From the NCBI GenBank assembly GCA_902490585.1, contig CABUEI010000006.1, positions 1-64,000 on the forward strand: a stretch of 64,000 nt of DNA, read 5' to 3'. Positions 43,693-52,091 of this stretch are shown here, in pieces. How positions within the stretch are numbered: the stretch's first letter is position 1; every line of letters starts with the position of its first letter. Under the pieces are notes generated by a model, which worked only from the letters and a program-made list of their open reading frames with translations, did not search any database and had not been told where the DNA came from. The stretch is from an uncultured Oscillospiraceae bacterium. GTDB taxonomy: Bacteria > Bacillota > Clostridia > Oscillospirales > Ruminococcaceae. Made by a program: the position numbers and the translations under genes.

Positions 43693-44157
43693 ATGAGCGC
43701 ATTTGACGGACTCAAGAATTCAATCAGAAGATGGGGCGGTTCAGACGAAGACGAGGGTTACACAAGCGAGCCCGAAACAGAGAAGGAAGAAGTGGAGGAA
43801 ACACCCGTGCGCAGTTCATCACAGGCTTCAAACGCAAATAAGATTTATACATACAATGCAAGCACAACTCTGCACCTTGTTGTAAACAGACCCAAGAAGC
43901 TGTCCGACACAGCAGAGATTGCCGAGCTTTACAAGAACAAGACAACAGTTATCCTTATGCTCAACAACACAAATAAGGATATCGCAACCCGTATCATCGA
44001 CTTCTTAGGCGGTGTAAGCTACATCACAGGCGGCGAAATCAAGAGAATTGCCGATACCACTTATGTACTCGCTCCCTATAACGTTGATATTTCGGGCGAA
44101 TTCATAGACGAGATAAGCAGCATTTCAGGCGAGGATATTTTCGACGACCTGGACTGA
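43693..44157 (+). CDS. sepF: Cell division protein SepF
   Basis: A 154-residue SepF: short N-terminal membrane-targeting helix (MSAFDGLKNSIRRWGG), an acidic linker, and the C-terminal dimer domain (TVILMLNNTNKDIATRIIDF, GGVSYITGGEIKRI). It tethers FtsZ to the membrane and organises the division septum. Good GGAGG site; the next frame begins at the following base pair. Confidence 0.93.
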   Translation: MSAFDGLKNSIRRWGGSDEDEGYTSEPETEKEEVEETPVRSSSQASNANKIYTYNASTTLHLVVNRPKKLSDTAEIAELYKNKTTVILMLNNTNKDIATRIIDFLGGVSYITGGEIKRIADTTYVLAPYNVDISGEFIDEISSISGEDIFDDLD

Positions 44158-44158
44158 T

Positions 44159-44329
44159 ATGACAGGTGAGCTTGTTAAAGAGATACAGAATGCGGCGAGG
44201 GATTGCCTTGACAAATCCCGTCCGTATTTCACCCGTTTTCTGTCCGAGAGCGAGCTTGCACAGGTAAAGTCTGTCGGTATGCCGAAAGGGCTTACTGTTT
44301 TGCTTTGCGGCGGTGCAGAAAACAAATAA
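44159..44329 (+). pseudogene. YlmH, N-terminal fragment (premature stop)
   Basis: A 56-codon frame starting MTGELVKEIQNAARDCLDKS and reaching LTVLLCGGAENK before an in-frame TAA at 44327-44329. The pattern FLSESELAQVK...LLCGGAEN is the N-terminal part of YlmH. The following C-terminal part is in the same frame, so the two pieces would form a 260-residue protein of normal YlmH length if the TAA were sense. Confidence 0.75.
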
Positions 44330-44344
44330 CCGCTCAGGTGCTGT

Positions 44345-44941
44345 ATGGGTATTTTTCCGTCATACTATTTTGAGGATGGGATAACGCCCGATGCGTCCGA
44401 TGAAGATACAGCGGAAATGTTCCCGATAAAAGCGGTGACTTTTCATTTCAGAAAAGAAGACGCAATAACGCACAGAGATGTTCTCGGTTCGCTTATGGCG
44501 CTCGGCATAGAGCGTGACACTGTCGGGGATATATTCGTCACCGACGGTATGGCGGCTGTATTTGTCTATGAAAAGGTAGCACCGCTTATAGCGGACAGCA
44601 TATCGAAGATAGGCAGAGTCGGAGTGAAAGTACAGACAGGTACACGGGCGGACTTTGCTTTACCGACTAGAGAATATGAAGAACTCAGGTTTTCGGTAGC
44701 GTCAATGCGACTTGACAATATCGTGAGGTGCGTTGCAGGCACGTCGAGAACAGGTGCCGTTGAAAAATACATTACACCACAGCTTGTTATGCTGAACGGT
44801 GCGGTATGTACCGATGTTTCAAAACAGCTGAGTGAGGGCGATATATTTTCCGTCAGAGGTAAGGGTAAGTTCATTTTGCACAGTATCGGAGAAACAGGCA
44901 GAAAAGGTAATATACATATTACAGTGAAAAAATACATTTAG
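44345..44941 (+). CDS. ylmH: YlmH S4-domain RNA-binding protein, C-terminal part
   Basis: 198 codons from an ATG 15 bases after the TAA, weakly preceded by AGGTG. It holds the middle domain (PSYYFEDGITPD, HRDVLGSLMALGIERDTVGDI) and the S4 RNA-binding domain (LDNIVRCVAGTSRTGAV through NIHITVKKYI). YlmH binds the large ribosomal subunit and rescues stalled ribosomes; it belongs to the sepF-divIVA division cluster. Whether the shortened protein is made by restart, coupled translation or not at all is unknown. Confidence 0.75.
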   Translation: MGIFPSYYFEDGITPDASDEDTAEMFPIKAVTFHFRKEDAITHRDVLGSLMALGIERDTVGDIFVTDGMAAVFVYEKVAPLIADSISKIGRVGVKVQTGTRADFALPTREYEELRFSVASMRLDNIVRCVAGTSRTGAVEKYITPQLVMLNGAVCTDVSKQLSEGDIFSVRGKGKFILHSIGETGRKGNIHITVKKYI

Positions 44942-44964
44942 AATACACTCAGGAGGGTTTTCCA

Positions 44965-45819
44965 GTGAATGCCAAGGATATAGTATCTAAAGAATTTGAT
45001 ACAGTTAAGCGTGGCGGTTATGATGCCGCCGAGGTTGATACATTCTTAAAGGACGTATCTATCGAATATAAGAAGTTACAGAACGAGAACGCCGAGCTTG
45101 AAAAGAAGCTTGAAGTTCTTGCTGAAAAGATAAGAGAATACCGCAAGGACGAAGACGCTCTGAGAGATGCTCTTCTCATTGCAAAGAAGCAGGGTATCGC
45201 TGTAGTAAACGAGGCTAAGGATGATGCCGAAAAGATAAGAAAAGAAGCTCAGGAAAAGGCTGAAAAGACTATCAAGGACGCTGACGCTCTTGCCGCAAAG
45301 AAAAAGGAACTCGGTGAGAAGAATCTGGCTGACGCAAACGCAAAGGCAAAGCAGACAATTGACGATGCAAACGCAAAGGCTGAAGAGATCCACACAATGA
45401 TGATGCAGCAGACCGAAAGAGAGCAGATAGTTCTCCAGCGTACAAGAAAAGAAGTACAGGACTATACAAACAAAATCCTTGCCGCATACAGTGCACATAT
45501 CGAGAATATCAAGGCTATGCCCAAGGCTTGTGAAAATGAGTTCGTAATAAACACCGCAAAGGAAGTTGAGGCAAGAAAGCCCGAGGACAGCGCATTCGCA
45601 AAGAAGCCCGCTCCCGAGAAGAAGCCTGAACCGGTTGCAGAAAATAAGGCAGAGCCTGTAAAGCCTGCACCCGAAAAGAAAGCAGAACCCGTAAAGTCTG
45701 CTCCTGAAAAGAAGGCTGAAGAAAAGGTAACTGGCGATTCGGTTTTGTTCAACCTTAAAAATGAAAAGGAAGAAAAGAACACTCCCACAGCCGAGCTTGA
45801 ATTCGGTAAGAACAAGTAA
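44965..45819 (+). CDS. divIVA: DivIVA domain protein
   Basis: A 284-residue protein: the N-terminal membrane-curvature domain (SKEFDTVKRGGYDAAEVDTFL), a long coiled coil (about 30-190) and a low-complexity C-terminal tail with repeated PAPEKKAEPVK units (about 215-260). It marks poles and septa and recruits division or envelope proteins. The repeat tail is a variable feature of clostridial DivIVA proteins. Confidence 0.9.
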   Translation: MNAKDIVSKEFDTVKRGGYDAAEVDTFLKDVSIEYKKLQNENAELEKKLEVLAEKIREYRKDEDALRDALLIAKKQGIAVVNEAKDDAEKIRKEAQEKAEKTIKDADALAAKKKELGEKNLADANAKAKQTIDDANAKAEEIHTMMMQQTEREQIVLQRTRKEVQDYTNKILAAYSAHIENIKAMPKACENEFVINTAKEVEARKPEDSAFAKKPAPEKKPEPVAENKAEPVKPAPEKKAEPVKSAPEKKAEEKVTGDSVLFNLKNEKEEKNTPTAELEFGKNK

Positions 45820-45876
45820 TAAAAATAACGGAAATAACATCAGACAAAAACCGGACAACGAAAGGAATCAGAATTA

Positions 45877-46413
45877 ATGCTATATATCGCTCTTGCGGTT
45901 GCCGCAGGACTTATCGGTCTTGACCAGCTCACCAAGATATTGATTGACAGTAATATGGAGTTGCACCAGTCGATACCGATAATATCATTCGGAGATACAA
46001 ATGTACTGAATATCACATACGAGAGAAATCCCGGAGCCGCTTTCAGCATCTTAGAGGGAAAGCAAATATTCCTTGTGATATTCACGGCAGTGGTTATCGT
46101 TGTAATGCTGTATCTGATGCTTTCAAAAAGAGTAAAGAAGCCGACATATATATGGTCAATGTCATTGATAGTGGCAGGCGGCATCGGAAACCTTATCGAC
46201 AGAGTGATAAGAGGCGAGGTTGTTGACTTTATTGATGTAAGGATAATCAACTTTGCCGTATTCAATGTTGCCGATATCTGCGCTGTTTTAGGTGCAATAG
46301 GCTTACTGCTTTTCGTCATAATAGATGAGATAAAGGAGCAGAAGAACAAACGCTCCGCTAAGAAAGATACAGTTGCCGGGAAAATAGAGCAAACAGTAAA
46401 CGAAGAAAAATAA
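45877..46413 (+). CDS. lspA: Lipoprotein signal peptidase
   Basis: A 178-residue aspartyl protease with four membrane segments: GLDQLTKILI, YERNPGAAFSI, GGIGNLIDRVIRGEVVDFID and FNVADICAVLG, the last two with the catalytic aspartates. It cleaves prolipoprotein signal peptides such as those of the lipoproteins in this window. A charged tail of about 25 residues follows the last helix. Confidence 0.95.
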   Translation: MLYIALAVAAGLIGLDQLTKILIDSNMELHQSIPIISFGDTNVLNITYERNPGAAFSILEGKQIFLVIFTAVVIVVMLYLMLSKRVKKPTYIWSMSLIVAGGIGNLIDRVIRGEVVDFIDVRIINFAVFNVADICAVLGAIGLLLFVIIDEIKEQKNKRSAKKDTVAGKIEQTVNEEK

Positions 46414-46433
46414 CACCGCTACGGAGGGTAATA

Positions 46434-47345
46434 TTGCATTACGAATTTACCTGTGAAACAGGCGGCGAAAGAACAGACAAATTTCTTGCTTTGCAGGATA
46501 CAGGAATAACACGATCAGCAGCCGCCGCTCTTATTGAGCAGGGCTGCTGTCTTGTAAACGGGAAAAATGCCGCCAAGAATCAAAAACTGAAAACGGGGGA
46601 TATAGTGACGCTCGATGTGCCCGAGGCACAGCCTGCCGATATTCTCCCCGAAAATATACCGCTTGATATAGTCTATGAGGACAGCGACTTGCTTGTGGTG
46701 AACAAACCCAAGGGTATGGTGGTTCACCCCGCTCCCGGACACTACAGCGGAACGCTTGTCAATGCACTTATGTACCACTGCGGCGACAGCCTTTCGGGAA
46801 TAAACGGTGTTATCCGCCCGGGCATAGTCCACAGGATAGACAGGGACACAAGCGGACTGCTGATTGTCGCAAAGAATGACACGGCGCATAACATACTGGC
46901 TGAGCAGATAAAGGTACACAGCTTCACAAGAGAATATATGGCTGTGGTGCAAGGCGTTATCAAAGAGGACGGAACAGTCAATGCCCCGATAGGCAGACAT
47001 AAGACCGACCGCAAAAAGATGTGCGTCACGACCGAAAACTCACGGGAAGCTATAACTCACTATTTCGTTGAGCAGACCTACAGAAACAACACGCTTGTAA
47101 GACTGCGTCTTGAAACAGGCAGAACACATCAGATAAGAGTTCACATGGCGTATATAGGTCATGCGGTAACAGGCGATGAGGTGTACGGAAACGGCAGCCC
47201 AAAGTGGCTGTGCGGTCAGTGCCTTCACGCAAAGAAGATAGGATTTATCCACCCGAACGGGCAGTATATGGAGTTTGACAGCGAACTTCCGGAATATTTC
47301 AAAAAGCTGTTAAAGAACCTTGAAACACAGAAAACAGAGATATAG
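46434..47345 (+). CDS. RluA family pseudouridine synthase
   Basis: A 303-residue enzyme with an N-terminal S4 domain and the catalytic HRIDRDTSGLLIVAKN motif (Asp near residue 140). It also has GRTHQIRVHMAYIGHAVTGD. The start is a TTG at 46434 five bases after GGAGGG. The RluD-like position after lspA is conserved; 23S rRNA is the probable substrate. Confidence 0.92.
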   Translation: MHYEFTCETGGERTDKFLALQDTGITRSAAAALIEQGCCLVNGKNAAKNQKLKTGDIVTLDVPEAQPADILPENIPLDIVYEDSDLLVVNKPKGMVVHPAPGHYSGTLVNALMYHCGDSLSGINGVIRPGIVHRIDRDTSGLLIVAKNDTAHNILAEQIKVHSFTREYMAVVQGVIKEDGTVNAPIGRHKTDRKKMCVTTENSREAITHYFVEQTYRNNTLVRLRLETGRTHQIRVHMAYIGHAVTGDEVYGNGSPKWLCGQCLHAKKIGFIHPNGQYMEFDSELPEYFKKLLKNLETQKTEI

Positions 47346-47372
47346 ACAAGGTACGGACAAAGGAAAGAAATT

Positions 47373-48176
47373 ATGGATTTCAGAAATGTAATAATCATGA
47401 GCGACCTTGACGGTACGCTCCTTGACGATAAGAAAGAAATTTCGCCGAGAGATATGGAGTCGATAAACGACTTCTGTGACAAGGGCGGAATGTTCACGAT
47501 AGCAACGGGCAGAGGCTATTCAATGGCAAAACCCGTGGCAGATAAGCTGAAACTGAGAATTCCTGCGGTAATCTTCAACGGTTCTGCGGTGTACGATTTT
47601 AACAAGGAAGAATTTCTCTGGCAGTGCGAGGTTACGCAGAAGGCAAGAGATTACATAAAGCTTGTAATGGATAAGTTCTCAGATGTTGGTATCGAGGTGC
47701 TTCACAAGCACACAGTCTACGTCCCTGCACTGAATGATGTTGAAAGAGCACACATGGCTCTGGAAAATGTACACGGCGATGTATGCAGTCTTGATGATAT
47801 TCCGCATGAGGGTTGGCTGAAAGTATTGTTCGCTTACCCCGAGGACAAGATGCCGAAGCTGGCAGAGTTCATAAATGAGAATTGTGCCGAGGGAACAAAC
47901 AGAGTGCTGTCGGCACCGTTCTTCTATGAGCTGTTGCCCGAGGGCGTGAGCAAGGCTTACGGTTACAAGCAGTTACTCAGAGTGACTGACAGCGAGGACA
48001 GATTCACTGTTGCGGCAGGAGATTACCCTAATGACGCAGAAATGGTACGCAGTGCGGATTTAGGCGTTGCAGTCAGCAATGCCCATGATGACGTAAAAGC
48101 GGCGGCTGATGTTATTATCGGTTCAAACAATGAAGACCCGATGACGCAGATTATTGATTTAATAAGGAAAAAGTAA
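47373..48176 (+). CDS. HAD superfamily (Cof-type) phosphatase
   Basis: A 267-residue HAD IIB hydrolase: MSDLDGTLLDDKKEIS (nucleophile Asp), IFNGSAVYDF, SKAYGYKQLL and GDYPNDAEMVRSADLGVAVS (metal-binding Asp). A general small-molecule phosphatase, perhaps for sugar phosphates or FMN-type substrates. It is the last gene of the division/lspA run. Confidence 0.9.
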   Translation: MDFRNVIIMSDLDGTLLDDKKEISPRDMESINDFCDKGGMFTIATGRGYSMAKPVADKLKLRIPAVIFNGSAVYDFNKEEFLWQCEVTQKARDYIKLVMDKFSDVGIEVLHKHTVYVPALNDVERAHMALENVHGDVCSLDDIPHEGWLKVLFAYPEDKMPKLAEFINENCAEGTNRVLSAPFFYELLPEGVSKAYGYKQLLRVTDSEDRFTVAAGDYPNDAEMVRSADLGVAVSNAHDDVKAAADVIIGSNNEDPMTQIIDLIRKK

Positions 48177-48248
48177 GCCGAAATTCATTTTTTGTTCGGC
48201 AATTTAAGATAACTAAACCGTATAACGCAGATTTTGGAGGTCAATTTT

Positions 48249-48965
48249 ATGAGTAGAGAACAGGCACTCAGAGATTTTTTTGCTTATACTTATCTTAAAG
48301 TCAGCCGGTATACAAGAAAAAACATATTCGATTATAACGAGGAATGTATCGCAAAAGCTATTGAAAGAGCGTACAAGGATGCCACAATGATGGGTGCATA
48401 CAATTCACTGATTAGTAAGGATAACAGCAATTTAAAAAACAAGTCAAATGAAGCAAAAGAAAAAGCAGTACAACTACTGCAAGGCAAGTTTGGCATTTCG
48501 GAAAAAATCGTTTCAATCGCAATAAATGATTTTGATACATGGCACAGAGAAGTATGTGAGAGTTTGGTAGAAACTTACCAAGAAATTAAAGATGAAAACA
48601 ATAAAAATTTTTTCACATACGGCAATGCACAAAAGTTGCTTAACATGGCTTTGAAATATCTGTGGCTTCTGGATATGTTGCCGGGTGGTATAGACGGGGC
48701 ACTTCTGCACGCCCCGATTGACAGTTATATTTTGCAGAAACTTGAAAATTCAATAGAAAACATTAGTGCTGAAAACGGTTCGTACAAATATAACGGTGAA
48801 ACGTGGAGCCAGTTGTCTGATTATGAACATTATATTGAATTGCAGAAAACAATAAGAACGTTGGCAAAGGCAGAAAACAAATCTGTTATCGAGTGGGAAA
48901 ACGAAGCATGGATTGAAATGGCAGTTGCAAGGAAAAATGCCGAACGTGAAAAGCGAAAGGAGTAA
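48249..48965 (+). CDS. Uncharacterised protein
   Basis: A 238-residue, mostly helical soluble protein starting MSREQALRDFFAYTYLKVS after GGAGG. Features are NAQKLLNMALKYLWLLDMLP in the centre and a charged C-terminal helix. I recognise no family; the A/T-rich composition differs from the housekeeping genes on both sides. It may belong to an accessory cargo together with the small membrane protein starting 3 bp after it. Confidence 0.65.
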   Translation: MSREQALRDFFAYTYLKVSRYTRKNIFDYNEECIAKAIERAYKDATMMGAYNSLISKDNSNLKNKSNEAKEKAVQLLQGKFGISEKIVSIAINDFDTWHREVCESLVETYQEIKDENNKNFFTYGNAQKLLNMALKYLWLLDMLPGGIDGALLHAPIDSYILQKLENSIENISAENGSYKYNGETWSQLSDYEHYIELQKTIRTLAKAENKSVIEWENEAWIEMAVARKNAEREKRKE

Positions 48966-48968
48966 CGC

Positions 48969-49121
48969 ATGAAACAGGAACCCGATTACAAACTGAAAAA
49001 ACGCATGGAACGAATTGAACATGAAAAGAAGATGAGCAGGACATACAACAGGAACTGGATAATATGTATCGGTTCACTTGCAATTATCATACTTGCTGTG
49101 TTCGTGTTCGGCGGTAAATGA
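48969..49121 (+). CDS. Small single-pass membrane protein
   Basis: A 50-residue protein: a basic N-terminal half (KLKKRMERIEHEKKMSRTY) and one membrane helix (WIICIGSLAIIILAVFVFGG). The ATG follows the upstream stop by 3 bp with GAAAGGAG as ribosome site, so it is coupled to the unknown gene before it and ends at a good terminator. No family recognised. Confidence 0.6.
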   Translation: MKQEPDYKLKKRMERIEHEKKMSRTYNRNWIICIGSLAIIILAVFVFGGK

Positions 49122-49132
49122 TTTTTTGATAT

Positions 49133-49168
49133 AAAAGGCATGGTTATATACTGACTGTGCCTTTTTTG
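49133..49168 (+). terminator. Terminator after the small membrane protein
   Basis: AAAAGGCA...TGTGCCTTTTTT, a stem with a T-run on the plus strand. Confidence 0.8.
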
Positions 49169-49465
49169 TTATGTTGCTAAAACCGCCCGTACAGGCTTTT
49201 AATTGTGCTTTACGACTTGTTCTGCAATATCTTTTTCTTAAATTAAAAATTTTTTCAAAAACCCCTTGATTTTTGTAAATTTATATGTTAGAATAAACGG
49301 CAGGTAAACGATTACACAAGCGTTACAAACAATTTCCGTGCTGTTAAATTACGGATAAAAAAGGTTGTACAGAGTTTACCGCAAACGACCGGGGAAAACC
49401 CGTATGAAAAGTAAATTTTGGCGGATGTGTGACCGCCGTTTTCAGTGAAAGGAAAGGTATAATCT
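49169..49465 (+). other. Leader of the alpha-xylosidase gene
   Basis: About 300 bp without a gene. It holds the promoter TTGATT (49266-49271), 17-base spacer, TAGAAT (49289-49294) and the palindrome GTAAaCGaTTAC (49304-49315) at the expected start site. A second GCGTTAC half-site follows, then a 150-nt untranslated leader with an AAAGGAAAGG ribosome site. Confidence 0.65.
49304..49315. promoter_or_regulatory. Possible LacI-family operator
   Basis: GTAAACGATTAC, with the central CG and inverted GTAA/TTAC arms of LacI-type sites, about 10 bp after the -10 of the glycosidase promoter. No LacI gene is in the window. Confidence 0.5.
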
Positions 49466-51781
49466 ATGAAGTATTCAGACGGTTTCTGGATGAACAAGTC
49501 GGGCTACGACGTAAACTATGCAACTCAGATTTATGAGGTTAAGACTACCGACAACTCGATAACTGTATATGCCACTAACCAGTGGATAGGCAACAGAGGT
49601 ATGACACTCGGCGGTCCTGTTCTTGAAATCACCTTTACATCAACCCTTGCCGATTCTATCAAGGTAACGATCGAGCATTACAAGGGTGCGGCTAAGAAAG
49701 GTCCCGATTTCACATTATACGAGGATGTTAACTTCAAGCCCGTTATCAACGAAAAGGACGAGTACTGGGAGCTCGTTTCAAACAAGACTTCCGTAAGAAT
49801 AGGCAAGGCAGGCGGCGCATGGGATATCAAGTATTTCTATGACGGCAAGCTCCTTACCAAAGAAGGCTGGAGAACAACCAGCTACATTGAAGAACAGCCC
49901 TGGCTCACAGACTACCGTATGGAAGGCACAAAGGCTGAACGTTTCTACGCTCACGCATCTACAGATGAGCCTGCAAGAATAAGAGAAATGCTCAACATCT
50001 CTGTCGGCGAGTACATCTACGGCTTCGGCGAGAAGTTCTCTACATTCGTAAAGAACGGTCAGACTGTAGAAGTATGGAATAATGACGGCGGTACCTGCTC
50101 GGAGCAGACATACAAGTCAATTCCTTTCTATGTATCATCAAGAAACTACGGTGTATTCGTAAACCACCCCGAGAACGTTACATTTGAAGTAGCAAGCGAA
50201 ACAGTTTCAAAGGTTGCTTTCTCCGTTCAGGGCGAGAGAATGGAATACTTCGTAATGGGCGGTAAGACGATCGCAGACGTACTCGGCGTTTATACAACAC
50301 TGACAGGCAAGCCTGCACTTCCCCCTGCATATACATTCGGTCTGTGGCTGACAACATCATTCACCACAAACTACGATGAAGAAACAGTTTCATTCTTCAT
50401 TGATGAAATGGCAAGACGTGATATTCCTCTGGAGGTATTCCACTTCGACTGCTTCTGGATGAAGGAATTCAACTGGTGCGACTTCACATGGGATAAGAGA
50501 ATGTTCCCCGACCCCAAGGCTATGCTCGCACGTCTTAAGGAAAAGAAAATTGAAATCTGCGTATGGATTAACCCCTATATCGCTCAGCAGTCTTCCTTAT
50601 TTGACGAGGGCGTAAAGAACGGCTACTTCATCAAGAAGACGGACGGCGGTGTATTCCAGTGCGATATGTGGCAGCCCGGTATGGCTATCGTTGACTTTAC
50701 AAATCCTGAGGCTTGCAAGTGGTACAAGGCAAAGCTGAGAGTTCTGTGCGAGATGGGCGTTGACGCATTCAAGACAGACTTCGGCGAGAGAATTCCCACA
50801 GCAGGCGTTGTATACAGCGACGGTTCTGATCCGTACAGAATGCACAACTACTACACATACCTCTACAACAAGTGCGTATTTGAGGTACTTGAAGAATATT
50901 ACGGCAAGGATAAGGCTTGTCTGTTCGCACGTTCCGCAACAGTCGGCGGTCAGCAGTTCCCTGTACACTGGGGCGGCGACTGCTTCAGCCAGTATGAGTC
51001 AATGGCTGAAACACTCCGTGGCGGTCTTTCACTCTGCTTATCAGGTTTCGGCTACTTCAGCCACGATATCTCGGGCTTTGAAGCTACAGGTTCACCCGAC
51101 TTATACAAGAGATGGTCAGCATTCGGTCTTATGTCCTCACACTCAAGACTTCACGGCAACAGCTCATACAGAGTACCGTGGAATTTCGATGAAGAGGCTT
51201 GCGATGTTCTCCGTCACTTCACAAAGCTCAAGGGCCGCTTAATGCCTTACCTGTTCGCTAACGCAGTAAAGGCTCACGAAAAGGGCGTTCCCATGATGAG
51301 AGCCATGGTTATGGAATACAGCGACGATCCCGCTTGCTTACCTCTTGACAGACAGTATATGTTCGGTGATAACCTGCTTATCGCTCCCGTATTCAATGAA
51401 GAGGGTACAGCTCAGTTCTATCTGCCCAAGGGCAAGTGGACAGATATCCAGACAGGCGAGGTTCTCGAGGGCGGCAACTGGTATGACAAGAAGTACGACT
51501 ACTTCTCAATGGGTATGTACGCTAAGCCAAACAGCATCATTGCTTACGGTAACTTTGAACGTAACTTTGCTTATGACTATGTAGAGGGTGCAAAGCTCGT
51601 TATCTATCAGCTTGAAGACGGCAAGAACACTCAGTGCAAGATTTACGACAAGGAAGCTAAACTTGAACTTACAGTTATGGCTGAGAGAAACGGCGATACG
51701 ATCACTGTTACTCATACAGCTACAGACAAGCACTTCACTGTTGAAAGTGCAGAGGGCTTAAACGTAGTTATCAACAAGTAA
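49466..51781 (+). CDS. GH31 alpha-xylosidase (YicI-type)
   Basis: A 771-residue glycoside hydrolase: N-terminal beta-sandwich (YGFGEKFSTFVKNGQTVEVWN), the (beta/alpha)8 barrel with the nucleophile in FKTDFGERIPT (Asp near 437) and the acid/base in HWGGDCFSQYESM (Asp near 504), then beta domains. KTDFGE plus FARSATVGGQQFPVHWGGDC matches YicI alpha-xylosidases closely, so it should release xylose from xyloglucan-derived isoprimeverose-type ends. There is no signal peptide, so it acts inside the cell on imported oligosaccharides. Monocistronic. Confidence 0.92.
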   Translation: MKYSDGFWMNKSGYDVNYATQIYEVKTTDNSITVYATNQWIGNRGMTLGGPVLEITFTSTLADSIKVTIEHYKGAAKKGPDFTLYEDVNFKPVINEKDEYWELVSNKTSVRIGKAGGAWDIKYFYDGKLLTKEGWRTTSYIEEQPWLTDYRMEGTKAERFYAHASTDEPARIREMLNISVGEYIYGFGEKFSTFVKNGQTVEVWNNDGGTCSEQTYKSIPFYVSSRNYGVFVNHPENVTFEVASETVSKVAFSVQGERMEYFVMGGKTIADVLGVYTTLTGKPALPPAYTFGLWLTTSFTTNYDEETVSFFIDEMARRDIPLEVFHFDCFWMKEFNWCDFTWDKRMFPDPKAMLARLKEKKIEICVWINPYIAQQSSLFDEGVKNGYFIKKTDGGVFQCDMWQPGMAIVDFTNPEACKWYKAKLRVLCEMGVDAFKTDFGERIPTAGVVYSDGSDPYRMHNYYTYLYNKCVFEVLEEYYGKDKACLFARSATVGGQQFPVHWGGDCFSQYESMAETLRGGLSLCLSGFGYFSHDISGFEATGSPDLYKRWSAFGLMSSHSRLHGNSSYRVPWNFDEEACDVLRHFTKLKGRLMPYLFANAVKAHEKGVPMMRAMVMEYSDDPACLPLDRQYMFGDNLLIAPVFNEEGTAQFYLPKGKWTDIQTGEVLEGGNWYDKKYDYFSMGMYAKPNSIIAYGNFERNFAYDYVEGAKLVIYQLEDGKNTQCKIYDKEAKLELTVMAERNGDTITVTHTATDKHFTVESAEGLNVVINK

Positions 51782-51800
51782 TCAGCATTATAAATAATTG

Positions 51801-51829
51801 ACGGTCGGCATTTCGCCGACCGTTTTTTA
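51801..51829 (+). terminator. Terminator after alpha-xylosidase
   Basis: ACGGTCGGCatttcGCCGACCGT followed by TTTTTT. Confidence 0.92.
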
Positions 51830-52091
51830 TACGTCATAATAATCCGCTTGACAATTACAGTTCACAGTTCACTGGGCTGCCAAGTCCAACGGAGCTTTAG
51901 CGGAGTGCACGAGCCTTGCGTAAGCGAGGCTCAGACTTGCACCTGTTCCCTTTGGTTGTCTCCCTCTTTCATAGCAGTAAGTGTATCAACCAGTATAGCG
52001 AACCCGAGAAGTGCTATCTCACAAAAGAACTGTCAGTAAACTGCAATTTATTGATAAAACTCAGACAATAGATTTTCTGTATTTATAGACC
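51830..52091. other. Intergenic region between the xylosidase and sufB genes
   Basis: About 260 bp with no credible gene. A small hairpin (GAGCC/GGCTC) lies at about 51910-51932. An unstarted minus-strand open frame (51931-52032) encodes a short hydrophobic stretch, possibly a decayed small gene. Confidence 0.5.

Noticed and set aside
44327..44329. Use of TAA as a sense codon (with the zeta toxin stop at 40810)
   Set aside because: Many intact genes in the window end in TAA and none read through it, so recoding is very unlikely; independent mutations are simpler.
51931..52032. Minus-strand open frame encoding a short hydrophobic stretch (EIALLGFAILVDTLTAMKEG) like a small toxin
   Set aside because: There is no start codon or ribosome site before the hydrophobic part and no opposing promoter/terminator pair as in the real TA copies; at best a decayed remnant.
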